Below, piece after piece: positions 1 through 11,098 of a DNA stretch of 64,000 bases (position 1 is the stretch's first letter; each line of letters starts with the position of its first letter). The stretch is from assembly GCF_963576545.1 (NCBI RefSeq), contig NC_083646.1:9391491-9455490 (forward strand). Direction: 5' to 3'. The translations under genes and the position numbers were made by a program. A model generated the notes under the pieces. It ran no database searches and had not been told where the DNA came from. It saw only the letters and a program-made list of their open reading frames with translations. The DNA comes from Limanda limanda (lineage: Eukaryota; Chordata; Actinopteri; Pleuronectiformes; Pleuronectidae).

Positions 1-633
1 TAAAAATGGATTTATATAATTTACAACTATAATAATGAAAATCTTAATTCGTTAATTGTGCAATCATTAAAGAGGCATGTCCTGTGGGTCTACTTACACT
101 ATAATTAAGATTAGGGTGGTAAGCTTGAAGGGGGAAAAAAAACACGTGCAACAGCACGCCGGAGAGCAATATGTGAAAAGTTCGCTGCTCCACTCGGGTG
201 TTACGGATTACACAGAGCAGTACTATGAGGGTGAGAAGGATTAAGAATGTGGAAATCCAGAGGCTAAAAAACAGAGCAGGATTCATTTGCTGCTCTGTGA
301 GACTTATTCAGTGGTGGTGGGCTCCAGCCACTGAAGGTCATGATGTTCCATCAATAGGAGTAGAAGATAAGTACAGAAGGTACAGTACTGGTAGATATTC
401 TGTTGCTGGTGGAATTCATCTAACCTGATTTGCAACATTAAATCAATCTGTGAAATAAATGGACTGACCTTGAAACAAAGCGATTTCAAGGCAAAGAGAT
501 GCTGGTGGGTAGTTTCACAGTGTGGGGAGAATATTGATAAGGATGTATTGCGCAATCTGGGCTCATAATTCTCAGGGCTAGACAAATCATGACTCATGCA
601 CACACAGAGAGCTCGAAACACCCCACAGCCTAC

Positions 634-875
634 CTTGACCAGCGAACGATAGCCGTTAGCAGGTATGTGTGGATCAAAGTCAAAATGATGGTAAACTAAA
701 GCGAATCCAGAGATGACCGGCTCCAGACTGCGAGCGTGCTCCTGGATCAAGTTCATCGTGTCCACCAGCCGCCGCGCCGCCTCGCCCTGCGTTCCCTTGG
801 CTCCTCCCGAGAAGAAAGCGGCATTTTCTTCGCACACGCTGTACAGGGCCACAAACACTGCCTTGGTGTCCATCA
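634..875 (-). CDS. lipe: lipe exon: N-terminal segment of hormone-sensitive lipase (partial gene)
   Basis: Hormone-sensitive lipase hydrolyses diacylglycerol and cholesteryl esters on lipid droplets under PKA control. The exon encodes 80 residues from an internal ATG (bases 873-871, MDTKAVFVALYSVCEENAAF). The stretches RSLEPVISG and [17 protein letters not shown] match the HSL N-terminal domain; human LIPE has [30 protein letters not shown]-like sequence at the same place. The acceptor CTAG lies just before base 875 and the donor AAG|GTAGGC lies at 634/633. The exon enters with two bases (TG) and leaves in phase 0. No further lipe exon is visible in bases 1-630, so the catalytic alpha/beta-hydrolase part must lie beyond the left edge. 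Gene identity is firm. Whether translation starts here or at the upstream exon 9582-9672 is uncertain. Confidence 0.9.
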
Positions 876-1904
876 CTAGGAGCCGTGATGGAACAAAGGG
901 GGTGAAACAGAAAAACACATTAGCTTCATGTGAGTGGGATGCATTTACATAATACGTTCATTAATACGATTATTAAGTATTCCATTAGAGAAAGACTTTT
1001 CACCAGGGCGAATGATAGCTGACAGAGAGGCACGATCCCAACCCCCCGCTGCTTATCATGCTCCTAATTACACCACCCTGCTCGCCCCCAGTGTATGCAT
1101 TCGTCAAATCAAAGACACTGTATCATGCTGCACTTCATAGAACTGGATTGTCAAAATGGTATCCGGTTCTGCAGACAATGAAAGAAGCGGCCAGATTTCT
1201 ATTCAGCATCACACCCGTAACTGTAATGAGCATGTAGACACTGTAGAGAAAGGGATATCAATGGATATGGCCAACACAATGTTCTCCTATTAACTAATCC
1301 CCCATAGCCTGGCATATGAAAGCTCACTGGCTGAAACGCGTTAAGCAAGCCTTGAAATTAAATGATGTAAATCCAAGCTAAGCAGCAAGAATCCACAGTG
1401 ATCTGGGCAGACATGCATGGAACACGAGGAGAAAGGCAGGGCCCATTGCTAACGTCATGCTGCTGGGAACAAACGCAGATTAGTCATGCACTGACAAAAA
1501 CACATATTCACACTCACATAAGAGTCCCGAAGGGAGGTATACAACTGACAACACACAGCTGAGTGTGTTTATCGAGTGTGCTCATATCTCTGCCCTAACA
1601 TAGCATAACAATGATTCAGCACCATGTCCCTGCTGGATTTCCACCGGTAGACCGAGCTCATCTGTCGAGTCACCTGAGACCTAATTTTCCACAACACCTC
1701 CCTTCGGGGAACTAGCTGGTGCTATATGTACAGGGTTACTGGCTGGCACAGTGAGACACAGAGGGCAGAGGCGAAGGGACAACAAACACACAGAGAATAA
1801 AACAAAGTGGCAGAGGACTACAGTGTCTCCCAACTAGACTTTAACCTTAGTGAAAGAAACCAGACATTTAACTGTTGGTCCTTTTCTGACCCAAACAACA
1901 TCTT

Positions 1905-1995
1905 TCCACCAAGCTTCATGGTAATCTGTCCAGGAGCTTTTGTGTAATCCTGTCTGTATTTAACAAACAGGCAGAGAAACAACGTAACCTCTTGG
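1905..1995 (+). repeat. Fragment of dispersed teleost repeat (copy A)
   Basis: Contains 'tccaccaagcttcatgg', then 'gtgtaatcctgtc', then 'aacaaacaggcagagaaac' and 'cgtaacctcttgg'. The same ordered word set ('ccaccaag ... taatcctgct ... acaaacaa ... aacataacct') recurs in the copies at about 12.0, 41.7 and 46.2 kb. Only the 3' part of the unit is left here. Confidence 0.55.
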
Positions 1996-3685
1996 CTGGA
2001 ATACTTAAACCGCTCAAAAGAATCATGTTTATTAAAGTTTTGCTATAATTGTCATTATTGTTTTCTTGGCACGACCAATTGACAATGACACGAAAAGAAA
2101 GACTCTGCTGTTATGTGATGAAATGCAAAATTACATAAGCCCTCCTTGGAATTAGCTCACATCCGCTCTCAAACTTTTGTTCATAAAACTTCATCTCAAG
2201 CTACAGCAACAAGGGAATATGGGGGCAAAAAAAGCAAGGCAATTATTTTATACATCCCTAAAGCAACATCTCAAAAAGTGATGCTGACGTTGCCAATGCA
2301 TACTGCAAAGAGAATAGATTCTTCCCAAGTGAAATATTGTTGTGAGGGTTAAAGAAATAATGGAGCCCTAATCGCACAATTATTCTGCTATAGCCTGCCA
2401 TTCAGGAAGAGTAATAGGAGAAGCAATTTCAGTTTGCTGGGAGGATCACAAGCCCGACATCTGAGAGGAGACATTTATCAGCCAGATGACGTCTAACACA
2501 CACACACACACGCAGAAAATGTCCTCACAAATATCCTCACTAATATTTATGCCATAAACCGGTCCTCACGGAGATAGAAGTATTGACACAACACAGAAAG
2601 AAAAAGTGAGGGAGGGAATACAAAAAAATGTCTTTAGTCATTGCTCATTTTCAAATTTTTCTGTTTTGTAATTCGCTCTCACTCCTTCGCTTTAAGGCAC
2701 AATTTTTCATTAAGGAAGCAAATTTGTCTCAATTTAAAAACTTAGCTGAATCTGTCACTGAAGTTTCCTGGAGAATAATCTCCACACTGTCCCTTTGGCA
2801 CTAGTCCTGCCTTCGATTACGCAAACAAATATTTCGGAACACAACTAGAGCAGTTCTGATAAAAGCATCAGTAAAGCATCCAATATGGCTGAAAATGCCG
2901 GGACGGGCATCAGCTTTAAAAAGTCTTTAAATCATATTAGTTTCACATATCGGGTATTTTACATATACACTTATTTAGGTTTCTGTGTTTATTTCTTTCA
3001 CAGGCTTAATTGTTATCTCCACACACTGAAACATTTGTGTGTATGTTACGTGTGTGTGGTCAATGTCCTATTGAATCTAGGGGGCATTCCTTGGCCCTGG
3101 GGAGACAGAGTGAATCTGTGGAGCTAATTGACCACACTACATAAAGCAGCAGTACACAGTGTGGCGAGCAGCCGCAGTCTAATTTGTCCTGTCACAGTTA
3201 CATTATGAGCCAAAATGTTTTTACACTTGAGAAGACATTTACAGTATCAGTGTCTATCCAAATGCCATAAAGTTCATGCAGCAGCTCGGGGCAAAATATC
3301 CCATCAGTTCAACTATGTGAAAGGAATATCAGATATAAAATATCTCATGACTTCAAGGAAAAGTCAGCAGTAAAACATACTTTACATTAAGCCTCTTCAA
3401 ATCATATTAGGGTTGTAATCTAGAAATGTAGCATCTCTCTCTCTCTCTCTTACATACGTGATCTATCTTAGAGAAAACTTCCATCAGACAAATTAAGCTG
3501 TGCAGGATTGTGAAAACTAATGTTTATCTATTTACTTGAATGTATGTTACCAAGGTCTCTATAGCTATAAACAAGTTCACTTTAAATGTATAAGCACACC
3601 AGCCAATTTGACAGTTTAAAAAAAAAGTTAATTAAAAAACAACTACAGCTGTCATACACAGCATGCACAATATACATAGAAGATT

Positions 3686-3847
3686 TCAATAAAAAAAATC
3701 TGCAGTAAAATCTGACTTAAACTCCACCATAGTCAGTAGCTCTGACCATTTAATATCCTTCTGTAGATTTCTCCAGGAAGAAGGGGCATCATATTTAAAA
3801 GCTTTTCTTGCCTGGTTTGATCTCACTCTTGGGACCAACATTTGTAG
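3686..3847 (-). mobile_element. 5'-truncated LINE fragment (C-terminal end of ORF2-like protein)
   Basis: The minus strand has an uninterrupted frame of 53 codons ending in a stop at 3688-3686. It includes RKAFKYDAPSSWRNLQKDIK and SELLTMVEFKSDFTADFFY. The pattern 'AFKYxAPxxWxxLQ ... L..F K' is the typical tail of fish LINE reverse-transcriptase ORFs. Sequence upstream of about 3850 is out of frame and stop-ridden, as expected for a 5'-truncated copy. It was found by direct translation, because it lacks an ATG. The exact LINE clade cannot be told from this piece. Confidence 0.65.
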
Positions 3848-6800
3848 AATATCAGGTTTAACAGAGTCTTAAGGAAGGCTGAGGTGCAGCAGGGGTGAAG
3901 GATCAGGGAGAAATAAAATATCACACAAATCAATGAAGAAAACATAGAGCAAAGAAAACAAAGCTGGGATAGTTGCTTCATCTCAGGCTTCGTCATAGAA
4001 CCAGGGGATTACACACATAATGTCATTGTTCTGAACTGGATACATGAAGCAGATATTTACTGTGACTCATTACAGCTGCATAAAACTGGAAACACCTCAA
4101 GACACATACAAATGCAATCTAATATTCATCTGTTTGCATTAACACAATCACACCGGTGTGGCCTCGGGGGCCACAGTGGTCGAGCAGTTTCACAAATGCC
4201 CTGCTGCAGGACCAGCTACAGCAGTCAAATCAGATTGGGCGAGAAGCCAGAATTAAAATTACATTGCTTAATTAGAGCAGGGGGAACAACTCTCTGAGCT
4301 CAGCAAGCCAATAGGAGTTATGTTGACAGAGTAAGCAAGGTGTGAACTTTATGAACTCGCAGATCAGCGGAAGCTAGTCTAAAACTTGTTTAATGACAAT
4401 GAAGCATACAGTCATTACATTACAATCATTTCTATCTGCAGGGAGCAAATCATATGCAAATATAATGCAAATGAACACCGTTGTGTGAACCAGTATATCC
4501 TCAGAGATTAAACATGTAAGAGTTCCTCTTTGTTTGACGTAAGAAAACGGATCAGCCTCAAACAGAGACACATTAAAGCTGCCACTGCACCTAAAGCAGA
4601 ATATGTTAATAAACCACTGTGGGAGTCACTGAAAGCAAAATGTAAGTCATGTACTTATTTCTCGCCCGCACCTTTTGTGCATTAGCTAATGTTGTTCATA
4701 TCCCAAGGCAAATGACATACATATACTGTACATTAAGATTCACGCATTTGCATTGGGGGAAAAAAAGTGTTGAGACGCATTTTATTTTTACGGATCAATT
4801 GCAGGTCCTCCAATTCGGATATTGCATTTCAATAATTTTTTGATCTATGTTTTCCTGTTTGTGTCACAAATTTTCTTTTAAAAGATAAATGATATGTTTT
4901 TTGGCTCATTATACATTTGTCTACAACTGTAACAAGTTTCTACATCATCCCTTCCTGCCTTTGAGGAAAAAGTGGTCACTGTAAGCCCACTGCAACCATT
5001 AAGCTGCACCTGGTCTTTCCACATTAAAGATGGATGAGAAAGAGTATTAATAAGTCATGTACAACAACCAACACCAGCGACAGTACAGGCATAACGGCTC
5101 CTGCGGGGCTCACAAACTGGGTGAATTAAGTGTTTGTATCAAACTTCCTTCAGGCTGCTTCTGGAATATAGCATGCAATTGATGGTATATAGACTTATAA
5201 CTAAAAAGCTAGCAGAGAAAAAAAAAAGGAAAAGTGTTTTACCAGCTTCTGAGTTCAAGTCTCTGTCCGTGTCTGTCTCCTCTCTTCCACGTAAAACAAT
5301 GAGAGCATGGAGAAAAAGAGACAAAATGAGAGAAAGGGCGGGAGGGATGACAGAGATAATGTTTTTCCAATTGGTTTTGTTCTCCCCCTCGCTGTCCGTA
5401 CGATGTAGCTCTTCCCCTCTGTCTGTCAGCCTCTGTGTGTCAACCTTGCCATAACCGATTCTACTCAGAGGTAATGTGTCATTCCTCTCCCTCTCATCCC
5501 TCCCATGCGTCTTTTAAAAGCACTGCGAGGTAGACGACAACCCGAGCCGGGTTGACTTTCTCCCTGTGACCATGTGCTATTTTGCTATTGGCTGTTCAGC
5601 CAGCAACTCCCTGTGACTTTCGCCCTTATGGGCAGACTACAGCAGACGTTGACAGAGACATAAACATGAGATTATGAGATGATAACAGGGTCACCACTGT
5701 AGGGGTTTCCCTTCCAACGCTTAAATGTATATTTGATTTTCACACAAAATAGCAGTGAGGTCATCAGCATTCATTATCATTGGAATTATCTATCAATTTA
5801 ATGATTAAAAGTTGAAAAACAAAAAGGAAAATATCTGCGTTAAACACATAGAAGACACAGAGGAATATGTCAAGAGAGTTTGAGGTGATAAGAGATTACG
5901 ACATGATCACCTGATCTCCGCAGCAGAGTTAATATGTCACTTCCTGCTTCTGTCTGCTGGACCCGGCTGCTCCACCTCTCACCTAATTAAAGCGGAGTAT
6001 TTGTTGCTGTTGTGAACGTGTCTGTGCAGAGAACCTCCCGCTGCGTTGTACATGTGTCAGAGGCAAACTTAGTAAACTCCGTAGCCAATTCTCATTTACT
6101 TTACCCGAAGGTCTGAAAACGACTTAATTAGGGCCTTAGTTGGACTTTTTAGTGTTTAACTGAATCTATTCAAAATCTCCTTTTGTTCGTTAATGCAGCA
6201 GAAATGAATTTTGTGTGCCAACTATTGAGAAAAAACAATTTTTGGCAATGACTGCAGAACATGGACAACATGTTCACACCCAAAATAGAGCAAAATATGC
6301 CCTTGGTTCAGACTTGGCCCCATTACTCGAGGAACAACAGCATTCACAAAAATAGTAGGTTACCAAGACAGACCTAGGAGACACAATGAGTCACACCGCT
6401 ATGGCCCTGATTAAACATTGGGTTGTTTCTTTGGTTTAGTTTTGTTAAAGTTATTAACAAACCAAAAATGTTTAATTATACCACTTGTTGCCATTTTTAA
6501 GAAAGTTTGGTTTTTGGTTTGGATGCCACTTTAAGTCATGGTGTCTCAACCACATCTCAAAAACATTTTTGTATTTTTAACAATATAAAACAATATGAGA
6601 AGCTTTTCTATGTGACCTACATCAAGGAAGATATCTCCAGTCAAAGTCCCACTGAAAAGTTCAAACTTCGTCAGCCCATATCTTCCTTAATTAGGATCCA
6701 AGCCACATTAAACTTAGGTTGCATAGGTTTCTCAAATGACCAAACTAACACACCCAAGCCTATAAGTGTGATGAATTGATACAGAGTCACCCTGTAGCTT

Positions 6801-8907
6801 TTATTCCACAAAAGAGACAAGTCACTACAGGAAAGGCGCAGGCTCTCTGTCTCACTGTCACGGCTATTGATTGGAGCTCCAATCAATGGTTATCATTATG
6901 TAACACCTCTGCTTTTCCTGCAGTGACAAAACAAAAGGTCAGCTGTCACAGTGTTTTCTCATCTCTAACCAAAGCAGTGCAGCCTTTAGGGTCCTGAAAG
7001 GTTAAAATAGTTAATCCAAACCCTATAGACCCGTTCTGTCATTCCTAACTCTTTCCACTGTATAGTGAAGTAGGTCCAAAATCCCTCCTGGTGCATCTGC
7101 ATCACTTTATGTGCAAATTGACGCAAACAAACCAGTTATTTTTCTGGAAAAACAGGCATTTAGTTCTAGACAAACTTATTAGATCTACGTTGTATATGCT
7201 TTTTAACATCGGTAGTTTTTACTTTGCCTGATATCTGATACTCTACAAATACCATGTCTATAGGAAGCAGGCTTTAATTGCAAATAGTGACCAGTGAGCA
7301 GTGCACGAGAGAGAGAGAGGAAGTGGCAGCAGCAGGGGCTCTGTCATGTTTTGGTTTGGAGGCTTTGACCCTTCTCCCAGTCCGAGCACAACAAGGCCAA
7401 CCTGAACAACAGGAAACCAGCAACAATGGGCCTCCGCTCTCTCATCGCCAGGACACATAAGGCTTCCCTTCACTTTTTAAAACGCCACATGTTTAATGGA
7501 AAAGAAATCTGAAGTCTTGGATCTGACTCTTACCGAGCATGTAAGGAACCTCACACAACCACTGGGATTATATTATATATATGCCAATCTCATTATACAG
7601 GCCTAAGGCAATTATAAACACACCATTCAAAAATAGGAAGCTAAAAATACTTTAATTAGTGCAGCAAACACACAATGTTTGCTATGTTGTTAGTGTTTCG
7701 TACAAAGCTAAAGGAAGCCTTTCAGAAGAAGTGGTCCTCTGGGACTGGTTGGATTGTTCCAGATTATAGTGTGACAGCGGCCTAGTTTACAGGAGAAGGG
7801 AGCAACAGAGGGAGTTCTTTAAGTCCTGACCGCAGATCCACATAGAGCCTGCAGGCAGCGTCCTGTTAGGTCCTACACCTTCTTTGACAAAGTGCCGATT
7901 TATCATAACATACTCCAGCCTTAAGGGGTTGTAAATATTTGCATTGGCAACAAGATTTGGTTGTTTCTTGAAGACATTTCTCATCCAAACGGCTTCTTCA
8001 GTTCTTACATATACTAGAACGTATATGTTTGCACCCAAGACCACTGTTGGGTCTTTCCTAGAGATTGGTCATGATCTTGATACCATGACTCCATCCCCTG
8101 ATAACAACTGCACAGACTCTTAATCATTTAATTGGCCCATGATGGCAACGTTTGTATCTGGGATATTTTTGGCTTGATTTCTGGACAGTGGGAGGAAGTG
8201 GAGATGCATCATCCATTTTTATAATCAGTTTATGGTTAGGGGGGGTAGGGGGGGTGATGGTTATTGCAGTAGACCACATCCCCGGTTGCTCCAGGGTTAG
8301 GGTTCCATATCTCTTCCTGCTCAGTGTCAAACATTGACACTGACCTCCAGACAGACTTTCTCCCTTCAGCAACAGCAGTCACATGTTTTAAACACACTTA
8401 GATATTTTCATACCATCACCACCGGCACTCTCACCTCTGCACTAATTCAGCTCAAAGTGTCTTTGCCTTATCTGTTCTTAGTTATTATCCTTTGCACTGT
8501 AATTTGTACAGTTTCTACTCTGATTGTTGTCTGTTACGTGTGAGTGCACCTGTGGAATAGTGTCGAACTCTGTAATCTCCATACTGAGAATGTAACTGAT
8601 CGATCTTTTGGAAGATAAAGGCAAAATAGCAATCTATCTACTTACCTAACTATATGTAGATATACACAAAATAAAAAACTAGGAATTGACCTATACAATG
8701 GCACCAATGACCCCTCCTTCCCCAACAAAAAAGTAAACTACAAAACACACACACAGACACTCTCTATAGTTGTGAGGACCCTCATTGGCCCAATAACCTG
8801 CATCTTACCCATTAAAGAGCCCTTTGACTTTGTGAGGACCAGTCAAAATGTCCTCACAGTGATGGTTCATCAAACATTGTCCCCCATGACTATAGAACCT
8901 ATAGAAA

Positions 8908-8908
<1 letters not shown>

Positions 8909-8996
<88 letters not shown>

Positions 8997-9016
8997 ACAC
9001 ACCCCCCCCCCCCCCC
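8909..9016. repeat. (CA)n microsatellite followed by poly-C
   Basis: An almost pure (AC)n tract of about 90 bp (8909-9000) runs directly into a C homopolymer (9002-9016). Expected to be length-polymorphic and prone to assembly error. Confidence 0.95.
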
Positions 9017-9111
9017 TGGTTTCTGTCTCCTACCTGTTCACGTAGCTCCTGTCACTGTCCGCAGCTGAGAGCAGAGACAGGGAGCGGGACAAGTCAACAC
9101 AGGAGACAACA

Positions 9112-9290
9112 TGTGTGTGTGTGTGTGCGTGTGTGTGCGTGTGTGTGTGTGTGTTTGTGTGTGTATGTGCGTATGTGCGTGTATGTGTGTGTGTGTGTGT
9201 ATATAGTTAACATCTTCTACATCACTTCTACATCAGATTCTCACGCACCCACACACCCCCACACACACACACACACCCAAATATACACAC
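9112..9290. repeat. (GT)n tract and opposing (CA)n tract
   Basis: Imperfect (GT)n at 9112-9201, with interspersed TATGTGCG variants, is followed at 9243-9290 by CA-rich repeats. The two halves are complementary in composition and could pair into a long imperfect hairpin. Confidence 0.9.
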
Positions 9291-9318
9291 AGTGACCGGC
9301 GGATGCTCGTCACTACCG

Positions 9319-9522
9319 GTGGGGTGGGGGGGGGTGGGGGGGGGGTGGATTTCTATCGTGTCTTCTTCTCGGTTCCTCGTCGCTTTGAACCGTGACAACC
9401 ACGTGACCCAGCGGGGGGGACACACAGCCAGCGGCTGGAGTCCAGCTGCTTGTCTTCTGCTACAGATGCTAACCTAGCTGCTAACGGTTCTAGCTGGGGG
9501 GTGGGGGGGGAGAGGGGGGGGT
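9319..9522. repeat. G-run clusters flanking the CpG-island exon
   Basis: Two clusters of long G runs on the plus strand, at 9319-9347 and about 9496-9522, each with at least four runs of four or more G separated by T or A. They lie just inside the presumed first intron of the minus-strand transcript. The runs fit the G-quadruplex pattern on the plus strand. Confidence 0.75.
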
Positions 9523-9581
9523 GGCAGTTTCCAAATGGAGACGTTAAAAGCGATAGAGGGAGAAACACGAACCCGACTCAC

Positions 9582-9672
9582 CCACTGGACCCTCCCTGTG
9601 CTTGGACGAGCGTCTTCCATTCACTCCCTTCTCCAGCCGGCCACCCCCGCTGCCCTTCTTGCTCGACGCCAT
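9582..9672 (-). CDS. lipe: probable first coding exon of lipe (N-terminal extension)
   Basis: The exon starts at the ATG complementary to 9672-9670 and reads MASSKKGSGGGRLEKGVNGR followed by ten more residues, ending PV. It stops at a strong donor, G|GTGAGTC, at 9582/9581. It leaves one base of an unfinished codon, and the lipe exon 634-875 enters with two bases, so joining them gives an open frame with Val before MDTKAV. The exon sits in a CpG-rich promoter with two CCAAT boxes. The peptide is basic, Ser/Gly/Lys-rich and unlike any domain I know. The link to lipe rests on strand, order and phase (about a one-in-three chance match), not on homology. It could instead be the first exon of an unrelated gene nested between lipe and cd79a. 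Confidence 0.5.
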
Positions 9673-9870
9673 GTTTCTCCACTGCTCTCTCTCCTCCTCT
9701 CAGTCACATACCTGCTGTTTGGGGTCGCTCCGGCCACGCCCCCCGCCGGACACCGCAGCCAATGGGCGGGGGCGTAGCGGACCGGCAGCCAATCGCGACG
9801 CAAGAAAACACCAGCAAGCGCCCGCCCCTTTTGCCTCTGGTCACAGCTTGAGTCCAGTCAGCTGATCTCA
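9600..9870 (-). promoter_or_regulatory. CpG-island promoter with two CCAAT boxes
   Basis: The sequence just upstream (to the right) of the 9582-9672 exon is GC- and CpG-rich. It carries CCAAT at 9759-9763, directly followed by GGGCGGGGGCG (GC-box-like), and a second CCAAT at 9789-9793 followed by CGCGACG. This arrangement is typical of a TATA-less housekeeping promoter. It explains the start of the minus-strand transcript at about 9.7 kb. Confidence 0.65.
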
Positions 9871-10270
9871 TGTGCTTTTATGGTTTTTATGGCTTTTCAT
9901 GCAGTTTTAAAAGGAGTTTATTATTTTTTTACTGAAAATTAAACATCTGAAAATGACGATGATGGGATGTTTGTGTGTGTCTGAGCCAAACGAGCGAGTT
10001 TCCTCAAGTGTGAAGAGTCTGGTTTGTACTCAGAGCTCCTCTGTGGCTCCATTCATTCATTTGTAATCTTATGATGCTTTAAAAAAAGAAACTGTAGCTC
10101 CTCCAATTACGATAATGGATTTTAATATTTCTATTAATTGCGATGACTCACTGGAATGTGTGCCAAACCATTACAGGTGCATGTTGATGCATCTGTCATT
10201 TGTCCTTGTTTTCTCTAAATTGGGGAAGGGGGGGTTATGAAATAAAAAGTTTCAATTAAGAACATATATT
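9870..10270. other. Intergenic spacer between the lipe promoter and the cd79a 3' end
   Basis: About 400 bp of AT-rich sequence with no open frame of note. It separates the CpG-island promoter at 9.7 kb from the cd79a polyadenylation region. Confidence 0.6.
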
Positions 10271-10282
10271 TTTTCACACAAT

Positions 10283-10288
10283 TTTATT
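10283..10288 (-). terminator. Candidate cd79a polyadenylation signal (AATAAA, minus strand)
   Basis: TTTATT on the plus strand is AATAAA on the minus strand, about 810 bp after the cd79a stop. The interval 10290-11098 has no other coding signal and is best read as the cd79a 3'UTR. An earlier, non-canonical signal cannot be excluded. Confidence 0.5.
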
Positions 10289-11098
10289 CTTTGAGCACTC
10301 TCAGCAATAGCAACAAGCAAATACAATGTGGAAATGCATGGAGTAAAATGCATGGAATAAGCTGAACACAAAACTATCAATAATTAATACAATATGATTT
10401 TCATCTATAGCTATACAACAAGTCCAGGAAGTAAGGATTTGTTGTTTCTGCATTTTGCAAACTCATGACGTCTGACACAATCATTGATCTACTTCAGATT
10501 TGTACAAATGTTTTGCTGTTGTCAAGTGTTTGTTATTTTCTGTCCATAAAGAAGAAATCAGACTTTAAACTTACAAGAAATAACATTGTGACATATATTG
10601 TGATAATTATCAATATCAACTGATATGAAAACTTTTACCTAGATCATTTTTGGCCATATAGTTCAACCAATTAAGGCATTGAGTTTAATGTATATAGACC
10701 TTACATATATTTTTTATAAACATTAAAGAAGCTGATAAAACAAAACAACCTCATCCCAAGCTTCCTTCAGAATCCGTTCTGCAGCCTTTACTCACATGAC
10801 AGCAGCAGATGTGATGAAATTGTAGATCTTAAAACTCTTTTGTACTTTTCGTACATTTTGGTGTTAAAGTTGAGTAAAGGTTATTTCCCTGAGGCAGATC
10901 ATGTGCCACATGAAAAGCTCTGATTAGCAACTTTTATATCTGAGGTCAAAAGCAGATTAAAAAATCTGTTGTTAATAATAATACTTGTTTGATGTTATAA
11001 GTTTAACTGCAGGCTATATCTTTTTTAAAAAGCTCTGAAAATAGATTCCACACTTTCTATATCATCTTTCCCCTCCTCTTTCTCTCCCCTTTCTTCCC

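Larger units (their letters stand above)
876..9290. other. Presumed lipe intron 1; no coding exon seen
   Basis: About 8.4 kb between the two candidate lipe exons. It is AT-rich, with no open frame showing recognisable protein sequence. It holds a degraded interspersed repeat (1905-1995), a LINE 3' fragment (3686-3847), short (CA)n runs (2495-2511) and a large microsatellite cluster at 8909-9290. If the 9.6-kb exon is not part of lipe, this is intergenic DNA. Confidence 0.6.

Noticed and set aside
304..633. Open continuation of the lipe exon frame to base 304
   Set aside because: Homology to hormone-sensitive lipase stops exactly at the GTAGGC donor (634/633). The residues after it do not match the next HSL segment, so this is intron read-through.
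8772..9068. Open frame with poly-Thr-His
   Set aside because: It is a translation of the (CA)n microsatellite. The same holds for the frames at 34955-35281, 36773-37389 and the opposite-strand Cys-Val frames.
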